Below are positions 21,409 through 30,713 of a stretch of 64,000 nt of DNA, piece after piece (within the stretch, counting starts at the first letter, position 1; the number at the start of each line of letters is the position of its first letter). The notes beneath the pieces are model-generated. The model had not been told where the DNA came from, did not search any database, and saw only the letters and a list, made by a program, of their open reading frames with translations. The position numbers and the translations under genes were made by a program. This stretch comes from Helianthus annuus (lineage: Eukaryota > Streptophyta > Magnoliopsida > Asterales > Asteraceae). The DNA lies in contig NC_035435.2 of assembly GCF_002127325.2 (NCBI RefSeq), forward strand, positions 10,065,543 to 10,129,542, written 5' to 3'.

Positions 21409-21420
21409 TGGTATCAGAGC
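21409..21420 (+). promoter_or_regulatory. Gypsy 2 primer-binding site
   Basis: TGGTATCAGAGC five bases after the LTR end, Met-tRNA type. Confidence 0.9.
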
Positions 21421-21551
21421 TAATAATTAAATTGAGCCACTGATCGAGCCACTGATTAAGCCTAAATTAAGTATTTTGTCCAAATGCTTAATTTTACTAA
21501 TTATTATTCGGTGATTATATGTTTTATTAACTGGTTATTTTTAGTTACAGT

Positions 21552-21857
21552 ATGGGTAAGCAAAAGCTGTCTGCTATCTACCACAAACTAGATATGGCAT
21601 CTTCTTCTAGAAACCCAGTAAACCTAGAAGAAGGAATCTTTGTCCGCAAGGCAAACTATGAGAATCCTCTTTCCCCAGAGAAAAGGGATTCGATACTTAA
21701 AAAGAGTCAGGAGAAAAAGAAACCCCGAACCAAGAAAGTTAGGTTTAACCCAGAAGTCCAAGAATTGGGTAATAGTGCACCTTGGGAAGATAAAATAGAC
21801 GGGAAATGGGCAAATCTCTATATGCTAGCTACTGTAGCAGAAAATGCAAATTTCTAA
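21552..21857 (+). CDS. Small unknown leader protein 1 of gypsy 2
   Basis: 101 residues between the primer site and gag. Basic in the middle (SQEKKKPRTKKVRFNPEV), no domain recognised. The ATG follows TTAGTTACAG, which looks like a splice acceptor, so this may be an exon of a spliced leader and not a free-standing gene. It has no stop codons despite the decay of gag downstream. I cannot assign a function. Confidence 0.5.
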   Translation: MGKQKLSAIYHKLDMASSSRNPVNLEEGIFVRKANYENPLSPEKRDSILKKSQEKKKPRTKKVRFNPEVQELGNSAPWEDKIDGKWANLYMLATVAENANF

Positions 21858-22022
21858 ATAACTGATAAGTTGGGGCTAGTAAGAAAAATCACTATCCAGT
21901 AAATAAATAAAATCCCAGTGTGTTTACTTCTGTTGTCCTTTGTATAAATTAATATGCAATAAAACTTCAGTGTTTGTTTGTTAAACTTTGTTCCAAAGTT
22001 TTAACATTGCATTTTTGCATAT

Positions 22023-22772
22023 ATGCTATGCAGCATGAATGAGATGTCGGAAGCATTCCAGAATCTCAACTTATATCCAGTGCCTATCGAAGTCTCTCAC
22101 GACTTTACTGGTTACATTGCTGACATAGAAGAACCTGTGGAATTCAAAGCTCCACCGCTGGAAAAAGCCAAACCTAAAAAGAAAAGAAGATACGTAGGGT
22201 GGAGGAAAGTACGCCGTAGGAAACCAACCACTAGGAGACTTCCTAAAATAGAAAATCCTGTGAGCATGAACAAGGGAAAAGAAATAGAAACTGGAGAAAG
22301 TTCGAAACCACCAGAAAAGGAAATAGGAATAGATCTGAAACAAAAGGGAATAGAAATTGGCGAAAGCTCTAAACAGTCTGAGGAAATCACGTTCCAGGAC
22401 GAAATAGATCGCCTACTGGAAAATTGTGATGTTTTAGAGCCTATCAACGATAATTTCTTCTCTTACCCGGCTACAGTTCAATTCCCACTAAACCTAGGAC
22501 CAGCTATTCCAGACCCACTAGTTTACACCAGACCATTAGGCCAAATGGAGGAATGGTGGACTAATGACTGGCAATTCCAAAATATAGTTAATAGTCCCTA
22601 TAGTTTTCTCCCACAATTTGACCCAGAACCACTCCCAAATTCTCCCATGAGTAATGAAAACCTAGCTGAACTCCGTCAGTTCGGTGAAGAACTGATAGGT
22701 ACAGGTAATAGGATCAAGGAAATGGGAGAGCATCTAACTTGGAAGTACGATGAGAGAGAGCATCGTTACTAG
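22023..22772 (+). CDS. Unknown leader protein 2 of gypsy 2
   Basis: 249 residues. N-terminal acidic segment, then a strongly basic stretch at about residues 48-72 (AKPKKKRRYVGWRKVRRRKP) like a nuclear-localisation or nucleic-acid-binding signal. Next come two similar KEIETGESSKP / KGIEIGESSKQ repeats, then a Pro/Trp/Asn-rich C-terminus. TATGCTATGCAG just before the second ATG resembles a splice acceptor. No known domain. It lies where ordinary gypsy elements have only leader sequence. It could be an accessory protein of this lineage or an extended gag N-terminus joined by splicing. Confidence 0.55.
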   Translation: MLCSMNEMSEAFQNLNLYPVPIEVSHDFTGYIADIEEPVEFKAPPLEKAKPKKKRRYVGWRKVRRRKPTTRRLPKIENPVSMNKGKEIETGESSKPPEKEIGIDLKQKGIEIGESSKQSEEITFQDEIDRLLENCDVLEPINDNFFSYPATVQFPLNLGPAIPDPLVYTRPLGQMEEWWTNDWQFQNIVNSPYSFLPQFDPEPLPNSPMSNENLAELRQFGEELIGTGNRIKEMGEHLTWKYDEREHRY

Positions 22773-23013
22773 AACCGTCAGTTAAACCACAGAAAGCCGT
22801 ATTGTATGATAGTAACTTAAAATTCTGTAAAATGGGCAATAAAACTCTGTAAAATATGGTGTGTATGGATGCATATACAATATACCATAACAAAGTAAAA
22901 GTCGAGAAATCGACAATTTTGGTTATGCTTGTATGTTGTGATAATCTATGTGTTTATCTATGTGAATTTTGTCATTGATAAGCTAGACACTAATAATTTT
23001 TACCAATTAGCAG

Positions 23014-23641
23014 ATGGAAAACGCTAATAATGAACCAATTAATGAAGTAAATCAATCTGAGCAAGAACAAGAAGATCAATATATAACTCGACAAGATATC
23101 GAGCACTTTATCGCCCAAGGGATAGCTCATGCTATTCCAGAAATTGTAGCTGATGTTCAGAAACCTGCCGAACCACAATTAATTCCTAGTAAACGTATTC
23201 CAGAAGATAACGGCAGTAACAGCATAAATGGAGGCGGCAATCATGACGATCATGATCCGCAACGGGCCCCACTCCCTAAAAGAATAAAAGCTGCAACGCC
23301 TGGTTGCACATACAAAGAATTTCTTGCTTGCAAACCCGCTGAATTTGCAGGTAACGAAGGGGCAACTGCAACACTGCGTTGGTTAGAGAAAACCGAAGCA
23401 GTAATCGCAATAAGCAAATGTGCCGAAGAGGATCAAGTGATGTATGCATCAAATCTGTTCAAGGAAGGAGCACTAGAATGGTGGAACACGGTCCTCCAGG
23501 CAAAAGGAAGAAGGATAGCTTATGCCATGAGTTGGGAAGAATTTAAGAATCTTGTAGAAAGAAAATTTTGTCCCGAATACGAGAAGGAACAAATGGCAAA
23601 CAAGTTCCTGAGTCATCGTATGCTAGGTGTAGAAATGCAAC
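23014..23641 (+). pseudogene. Gypsy 2 gag, N-terminal part
   Basis: Gag of Ty3/gypsy type from ATG 23014, preceded by AATTAGCAG. After a variable N-terminus, the conserved gag segment begins CTYKEFLACKPAEFAGNEG and continues through WLEKTEAVIAISKC, GALEWWNTVL and FCPEYEKEQMANKFL. It stops matching after about residue 208. Roughly 100 or more residues expected between this point and the zinc knuckle are missing, so an internal deletion near 23636-23645 has removed the middle of gag and shifted the frame. Confidence 0.8.
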
Positions 23642-24217
23642 ATAGTTTGCAATTTTTGCAAAATGAAAGGACATCGGGAAGAAGACTGCAGGAAGAAAAC
23701 AAGAATTTGCTATAATTGCAGAGAAAGAGGTCATTTCCAATTTGAATGTCCTAAATTAGCTAAACCTGTAGCCAACCAAACCAAACCCGCTGAAGGAGCA
23801 ACCAAGAGAAATGCCCGTGCATTCCAGCTAACCACTCAAGAGGCCGAATTCATTCCAGATGTGATAGCTGGTACGTTCTTAGTTCACAACGTATTTGCAA
23901 AAGTATTATTTGACTCTGGTGCGAACCAAAGTTTTATAAATACTTTATTTTGCCAAGATCTTAATTTACCTTTAACCCCTCTTAGGCAAACCTTTACAGT
24001 AGAAACCGCAGAAGGAAATTCTGTGAAAATAGATAAAATCTGGCAAGAAGGAAAAATAGAATTATTAGGCCATAAGTTTTCTGCAAATTTGTTACCAATG
24101 AATTTAGCAGGATTCGATGTAGTGTTAGGAATGGATTGGTTAATAGCCAACCATGCTCGAATCCTATGTGACAAAAATGCAGTAGAAATTCAAACCCCTT
24201 CAGGAGAAGTAATTTTA
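23642..24217 (+). pseudogene. Gypsy 2 zinc knuckles and protease
   Basis: In a different frame from the gag start. Two CCHC knuckles (CNFCKMKGHREEDC and CYNCRERGHFQFEC), then a retropepsin domain with active-site motif FDSGA, a GHKFSANLLPM segment and the VVLGMDWL motif. The domain is cut at 24218 by gypsy 3. The protease part itself shows no lesion up to that point. Confidence 0.85.
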
Positions 24218-25029
24218 TGTCACACCCCAACCGATGGCGGAAACATCGGGATGAGACGTACAAACTGTTCAAAGACATCATAACACTAAATGTGACAATA
24301 TAATTAAGTTTCATGTATTAAAATTCCAAAGTTTCATACATTGTCATAAAAAGAAAATAACAAAACATCAAACATAGATTATTTCAAGGTGGGTTTCTAA
24401 GCCATCCTATTTATTTCTTCAAATCTTGATTCCTCATCCTGCAGTATGCATTTAAAATAAAGTCAACAAAACATGTTGGCGAGTACACAAGTTTGAATAT
24501 AGTATAATATGATTAAAATAGTTTAACATGATCAAATCCACGTGAATACATGATTTCATATTAACAGTTATACTCGTAACGATGAAACTATGTGTTCAAA
24601 ACAAAGTTTGACGCAATTAACGTGCCTACCCAAAAAGGGTGGTAAAATGAGTAACATAGAATAAATCCTAACAATACCCATAATATTATGGGAGGGGCGT
24701 TACAACCTACAGCGCTGCCATTGTTAGGGGAGGCTTGCAAAGTTAATGAACACACAATCATAAATGTTTAACATTAGCATAACATGATTAACATGAGTCA
24801 AATAGATTCACATGAAATGTGGATTGACAGTGCAAAATTGTTTAACATAGTGTTTTTGATATAGGAAATGCATACTACACCCAAAAGTGTAAAATAGGAA
24901 ATGGGTCATGTACACTCACCTTAGGTTGCGTTGCGTTTTTCTTGGAAATGATTAAAACAAGAGATTGCCCAAGAGAACGTGCACAAGAGATTTACCCTAT
25001 TAATTTTGAGGATTTGTTAATTATTGGGA

Positions 25030-25915
25030 ATTTAGTGGTTATTTAATTAACAAGGCATAAATAATATTAACATTTCTAAAATAGAATAATAACAATATGT
25101 CTCATATTTTGTATTTAAGGAAATATATGACAATTTATTTATAAATAAGTGAGTAAAATAAATACTGATTTTTATATATTATTATAATAATATTACTGGT
25201 TTTACCAAAGTATTATAAATATTATTACTAAAATGTTGGATTATATAAATAATAATTCCTGATTATCACGCACTTAAAAATAATAATTCTGATATATATA
25301 TATAAATATTATAGATTAATAATTTTGAAAATAATAAATTTGATTATTATATATAAAATAATAATTCTAATCCAAATAAATTAGTAAACCTATAAAAGAA
25401 TAAATTCTGGTTTAAAATATAAATTCTGATTTATTAAACTAATAATTCTGATTAAAATAGTAAATAATAATTCTGATTAATATATATATATACATTTATA
25501 AAGTGATAATTCTGATTTAAATAAATCTGATTATATAATTAATAAAGTAAGAATAATAATTCCGGTTATTATTTATAAAATGTTAATTCTGAAATATAAA
25601 ATCTGAATAATAATTCTGATAATATTCTGAATAATAATTCTGAGTTAATAAATCTGATTAATAAATAATAGTAAAATTTCTGATTTTTATATAAGTAAAT
25701 CTGATTATTATAATAGTAAATCTGATTAAATAAATAGTAATTATTCAGATAATAATTCTGGAAATTTATAAATAATCCTAAATATAATCTGATTTAATAA
25801 TAATGATAATTATGTTAATAAATCTGATATTATAATAATTCAGATTTAAGTAATTCTGAAAAAAATATATTAATATTCTGGTAATATCACTTAATAATAA
25901 TAATAGTAATAATAA
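25030..25915. repeat. AATAATTCTGATT-type array in gypsy 3 LTR
   Basis: About 0.9 kb of degenerate short units built from AATAATTCTGAT(T) with TAATAAATC spacers, more than 90 percent A+T. The same array appears in the right LTR at about 29290-30180 and is therefore part of the element. Confidence 0.8.
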
Positions 25916-25974
25916 ATAATACAAAAAAACAAACTGTAACATGTATATAAAAGGATAAAAAAAAAAAAACTGTA

Positions 25975-25976
25975 TA

Positions 25977-26010
<34 letters not shown>
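25975..26010. repeat. (TA)n microsatellite
   Basis: A TA run, longer here than in the matching position of the right LTR (30223-30244). This is replication slippage after insertion. Confidence 0.85.
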
Positions 26011-26014
<4 letters not shown>

Positions 26015-26219
26015 GGAAAACGAACGGATTACCGGACAAAGGCGGTGGCCGGTGGTGATGATCGGTGGCTCTGCAGGTCGTCGGAGTTCCGGCGAAACGG
26101 GTAGTTCCGGCGTCGAAGGCTCGAGTCGGTTTGGGTTCGGGTTGATTCGGTTCGTATCGGTTTCGGTTTGATTTGTTTCGGGAATCACGTGTAAGGAACG
26201 AAATGAAGAGAGGTGATCG

Positions 26220-26229
26220 GGTTTTATAA
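26220..26229 (-). promoter_or_regulatory. TATA box of gypsy 3 LTR
   Basis: CTTATAAAAC on the minus strand, followed downstream by a CT-rich start region and a GC-rich stretch (26040-26160). The second copy in the right LTR is near 30452-30463. Confidence 0.65.
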
Positions 26230-26389
26230 GGAGATGATGGTCGGTTACAGAAAATGAAGAGTCTCAACTGTTCCGGTAAACAACGAGAAGTCGGAGAAGA
26301 CGCTGAACAGTCTTTGGCGGTTTCATTTGATTTAAATTAGCGACATTAAAGTCGGTTTAAATAAAATGGTTTCTGGAATTCATAACAAT

Positions 26390-26475
26390 CACGAAGACAG
26401 CCCAGTTGGTTGTGACGTCGTATGAGAACCGAGGGATACCGGGTTCGATCCCTGTTCAGCTCGGTTCAACCTTAT
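26390..26475 (+). other. tRNA-like A-box/B-box segment in LTR
   Basis: AGCCCAGTTGGT (26399-26410) resembles an RNA polymerase III A box, and GGTTCGATCCC (26442-26452) is a B box. The 31-base gap between them fits a tRNA. A T-run follows at 26475. It may be a tRNA relic or the head of a SINE captured in the LTR, on the strand opposite to LTR transcription. A folded cloverleaf is not obvious to me. Confidence 0.45.
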
Positions 26476-26513
26476 TTTTTTATTAACAGCTAGACTAACT
26501 AACTGGGTTAGCC

Positions 26514-26541
26514 ACTAACTGAGTTTTCTAACTCAGTTAGT
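26514..26541. repeat. Perfect 12-bp hairpin
   Basis: Stem ACTAACTGAGTT with loop TTCT, in a region of related TAACTGGGTTAG motifs (26495-26610). Confidence 0.8.
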
Positions 26542-27059
26542 GCTGCCCTTTGATAATATTAACCCAGTTAGCTGAAATAACTAGGTTTTCACTAACGGGG
26601 TTAGTTTAATTAACCAAAATACTCAAAATCATAAAAAATCAGTTTTTAATATTTATTTATTTAATTTTAATTATTAGTTTATTTATTTAAAATATTAATA
26701 AAATAATATAAAAATCAGTTTAACCCAAATTTTGATATTTTTACCGAATTAACGTATAAATTCCCAATTTTCGTACGGTTTAGGGTAATCTCTTGGCAAC
26801 GATGAATTTAAGAGTTGAGATTAAGATGTAATTTCTCTGTTTTTACGCGTTTAACATAGTTTCAACATGTTATCAATTGTTTCGACAATACATAGCATTC
26901 AAACACAATTATGGATAAAATCATGCATTTTCATTATGATTTCAAGTCTCGAGTACAATTTGGGAATAGAATCAAATACCACAAAGGTACAACTTACAAA
27001 AATAGAAAGTACAATTAGACTTGCCAAAAATGGAAAGATCGAAAATACGAGATGTCACA

Positions 27060-27085
27060 GTCTCCCCTACTTTAGGAGATTTCGT
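27060..27085 (-). promoter_or_regulatory. Gypsy 3 polypurine tract
   Basis: On the minus strand CTAAAGTAGGGGAGAC directly precedes the LTR start TGTGACATC, and upstream lies GGACGAAATCTCC. This is the usual gypsy PPT context. Confidence 0.8.
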
Positions 27086-28224
27086 CCTCGAAATCTTAAG
27101 AAGAAGACTGATTCGTGTTCCCAAACTTGAAATGAAGATAACGCTCAAATATAAAGTTTCGTTGAAAACGAAAAAGAGTTGGCAACTACCTCTGAGGTAA
27201 GGAAATCACCCCTGGCTCATTGGTGAAGTTGAAAATTCAGAGAAGCTAATCGTCAAGGTAAGGAAATCACTCCTATCTTGATGATATTAGCATAAGATTT
27301 AGAACAATCCACATGACACACTTAGTTAACAAGATTAACGTATCACTGGCATGTGAATAAACATGTCAACCCATCGTGTACCGCAATTGAAAGACTTAAC
27401 ATGACCACTAGAATACGGGCGGGCGCTACTCCTATAGCACTACGCATAGTGCTATACATGTTAAGGTGTGGGTTAAAAGACAAGTTCATCACATAAGAAT
27501 AACCCAGTAATCACGAATCCAGTATAACATATTAGTATGCATGTATTAAATTGAAATTATATAACGTACAAATGTAGAACACATGAAGAAAATGAGATAG
27601 CATAAAAGAGATTTAACGTAAAACATAATAATTGCGATAACATAAAAAGAGATTTATCATAAAAACATGGATTGTCACGGAACGTAACATAAGACTATTC
27701 CAAAGTGAATCGAAATCCTTTTCGAATTAAGGAGACGTGCTTTGGCCTAATAGACAAATACTCTCACCGAGGAGCGACTAACGATATTTGTCCTTCCAGT
27801 TACTACACGTCCTTAATCGATTGGGAAAATCGAAACTTTGGCGAGATCGAAAATCAAGGAATGGGACTAGTTAACAAGATGCGAATTTCACCTCTAACTT
27901 GATAACATCGTACCCTGATGTGGTTGGTACTCATCCAAGGATGAGGGTCCACTAGAATATGAAATGGAAACTCCCATCAAGGTTTGGATGTCACTCCTAA
28001 CTTGAGGGTAGGTTTCGTGCAAAAATCAATTTTACGCTGAATGAAAATCATCACCAAATATGGGAATCACCCCTGTTTTGATGAATCATTTCGATTGTAT
28101 TACAGGAGTGTCTTCACAGCTTCCATGTGTGTATTGCGTTAGCCTTAGGAAAATGCTTGTATATTAGAAGTCCAAAAGAATAGAGGGAAGCAAGGAAGAG
28201 AGATGGGAATATTGTCTTAAACAG
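27086..28224 (-). other. Gypsy 3 internal region, non-coding
   Basis: No domain in any frame. It holds about five degenerate units of the type (A/T)ATCACYCCTNNNTTGATGA (near 27200, 27260, 27885, 27990, 28068) and a perfect 10-bp hairpin TATAGCACTA-CGCA-TAGTGCTATA at 27433-27456. Confidence 0.65.
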
Positions 28225-28477
28225 CAAATAATGAGAAAGCTCCTAAACTATAGACTAGGCAAAGCAAGGCATTCCTAATTCCCTATAGTTATGGCTCTGA
28301 TACCAATCTGGTATCAGAGTACTCCTACTATAGACTAGGGAAAAGTATAGCAAGCCTACCTAATTCCCTATAGTTATGGTTCTGATACCAATCTGGTATC
28401 AGAGTGTTCCTACAAGAGACTAGGGAAAAGTATGGCAATCCTACCTAATTCCCTATAGGAGTGCTCTGATACCAATC
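28225..28477 (-). repeat. Tandem PBS-hairpin repeats and primer-binding site
   Basis: About three tandem units of roughly 84 bases. Two contain an inverted repeat of the primer-binding site (CTCTGATACCA-ATC-TGGTATCAGAG at 28295-28319 and a 10-bp-stem version at 28381-28403). The third ends with GCTCTGATACCA (28463-28474), the real primer-binding site for minus-strand Met-tRNA priming, three bases from the LTR at 28478. Confidence 0.88.
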
Positions 28478-30570
28478 TGTCACACCCCAACCGATGGCGG
28501 AAACATCGGGATGAGACGTACAAACTGTTCAAAGACATCATAACACTAAATGTGACAATATAATTAAGTTTCATTTATTAAAATTCCAAAGTTTCATACA
28601 TTGTCATAAAAAGGAAATAACAAAACATCAAACATAGATTATTTCAAGGTGGGTTTCTAAGCCATCCTATTTATTTCTTCAAATCTTGATTCCTCATCCT
28701 GCAGTATGCATTTAAAATAAAGTCAACAAAACATGTTGGCGAGTACACAAGTTTGAATATAGTATAATATGATTAAAATAGTTTAACATGATCAAATCCA
28801 CGTGAATACATGATTTCATATTAACAGTTATACTCGTAACGATGAAACTATGTGTTCAAACCAAAGTTTAACGCAATTAACGTGCCTACCCAAAAAGGGT
28901 GGTAAAATGAGTAACATAGAATAAATCCTAACAATACCCATAATATTATGGGAGGGGCGTTACAACCTACAGCGCTGCCATTGTTAGGGGAGGCTTGCAA
29001 AGTTAATGAACACACAATCATAAATGTTTAACATTAGCATAACATGATTAACATGAGTCAAATAGATTCACATGAAATGTGGATTGACAGTGCAAAATTG
29101 TTTAACATAGTGTTTTTGATATAGGAAATGCATACTACACCCAAAAGTGTAAAATAGGAAATGGGTCATGTATACTCACCTTAGGTTGCGTTGCGTTTTT
29201 CTTGGAAATGATTAAAACAAGAGATTGCCCAAGAGAACGTGCACAAGAGATTTACCCTATTAATTTTGAGGATTTGTTAATTATTGGGAATTTAGTGGTT
29301 ATTTAATTAACAAGGCATAAATACTATTAACATTTCTAAAATAGAATAATAACAATATGTCTCATATTTTGTATTTAAGGAAATATATGACAATTTATTT
29401 ATAAATAAGTGAGTAAAATAAATACTGATTTTTATATATTATTATAATAATATTACTGGTTTTACCAAAGTATTATAAATATTATTACTAAAATGTTGGA
29501 TTATATAAATAATAATTCCTGATTATCATGCACTTAAAAATAATCATTCTGATATATATATAAATATTATAGATTAATAAATTTGAAAATAATAAATTTG
29601 ATTATTATATATAAAATAATAATTCTAATCCAAATAAATTAGTAAACCTATAAAAGAATAAATTCTGGTTTAAAATATAAATTCTGATTTATTAAACTAA
29701 TAATTCTGATTAAAATAGTAAATAATAATTCTGATTAATATATATATACATTTATAAAGTGATAATTCTGATTTAAATAAATCTGATTATATAATTAATA
29801 AAGTAAGAATAATAATTCCGGTTATTATTTATAAAATGTTAATTCTGAAATATAAAATCTGAATAATAATTCTGATAATATTCTGAATAATAATTCTGAG
29901 TTAATAAATCTGATTAATAAATAATAGTAAAATTTCTGATTTTTATATAAGTAAATCTGATTATTATAATAGTAAATCTGATTAAATAAATAGTAATTAT
30001 TCAGATAATAATTCTGGAAATTTGTAAATAATCCTAAATATAATCTGATTTAATAATAATGATAATTATGTTAATAAATCTGATATTATAATAATTCAGA
30101 TTTAAGTAATTCTGAAAAAAATATATTAATATTCTGGTAATATCACTTAATAATAATAATAGTAATAATAAATAATACAAAAAAAACAAACTGTAACATG
30201 TATATAAAAGGATAAAAAAAACTGTATATATATATATATATATAAAAAGGAAAACGAACGGATTACCGGACAAAGGCGGTGGCCGGTGGTGATGATCGGT
30301 GGCTCTGCAGGTCGTCGGAGTTCCGGCGAAACGGGTAGTTCCGGCGTCGAAGGCTCGAGTCGGTTTGGGTTCGGGTTGATTCGGTTCGTATCGGTTTCGG
30401 TTTGATTTGTTTCGGGAATCACGTGTAAGGAACGAAATGAAGAGAGGTGATCGGGTTTTATAAGGAGATGATGGTCGGTTACAGAAAATGAAGAGTCTCA
30501 ACTGTTCCGGTAAACAACGAGAAGTCGGAGAAGACGCTGAACAGTCTTTGGCGGTTTCATTTGATTTAAA
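28478..30570 (-). repeat. Gypsy 3 5' LTR, interrupted by the Helitron
   Basis: Matches 24218-26333 almost base for base, then breaks after GATTTAAA at 30570. The remaining 0.72 kb, equivalent to 26334-27059, is absent from the window. Confidence 0.92.
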
Positions 30571-30600
30571 CTAGCCTAAGGACCCGTGTATTACACGGGT
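30571..30600 (-). other. Helitron 3' terminus with hairpin
   Basis: Terminal CTAG (30571-30574), seven bases, then ACCCGTGTA-T-TACACGGGT (30582-30600), a perfect 9-bp stem. On the minus strand the hairpin precedes CTAG, and the next base outside is T. This is the classical CTRR end. Confidence 0.93.
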
Positions 30601-30713
30601 TGTTAAAAGATAATATGGATTAATAATAGTTGTTTACATTAAATGTTATCACTATATACACATATTTAAACAGATCATGTAATAACTTTTTATTGACAAT
30701 TATAACGTATATA

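Larger units (their letters stand above)
19906..24217 (+). mobile_element. Ty3/gypsy element gypsy 2, left part
   Basis: 5' LTR (19906-21403), Met-tRNA primer-binding site, two small frames, gag and protease on the plus strand. It is cut at 24218 by the minus-strand gypsy 3 element. The RT and integrase part would lie beyond the Helitron, outside the window. Confidence 0.85.
24218..27059 (-). repeat. Gypsy 3 3' LTR (complete copy)
   Basis: TGTCACACCCC at 24218 and GATGTCACA at 27059 (TGTGACATC ... GGTGTGACA on the minus strand). It holds an AATAATTCTGATT-rich array, a (TA)n run, a minus-strand TATA box and a tRNA-like segment. This copy runs through the site where the Helitron interrupts the other copy. 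Confidence 0.88.
24218..30570 (-). mobile_element. Non-coding Ty3/gypsy-like element gypsy 3
   Basis: A minus-strand LTR element. Left copy of the LTR 24218-27059 (2,842 bp), internal region 27060-28477 (1,418 bp), right LTR from 28478, broken at 30570 by the Helitron. In element direction the order is right LTR, primer-binding site, internal region, polypurine tract, left LTR. The internal region has no pol or gag, so the element depends on another one for its enzymes. LTR copies are nearly identical over the shared 2.1 kb. It sits in the protease region of gypsy 2. The expected target duplication is TTTTA (24213-24217). Confidence 0.88.

Noticed and set aside
25980..26267. Minus-strand Pro/Thr/Asn-rich frame (also at 30147-30501)
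   Set aside because: It lies in the gypsy 3 LTR around the transcription start, appears in both LTR copies only because they are duplicates, and runs into (TA)n and low-complexity sequence. No domain.
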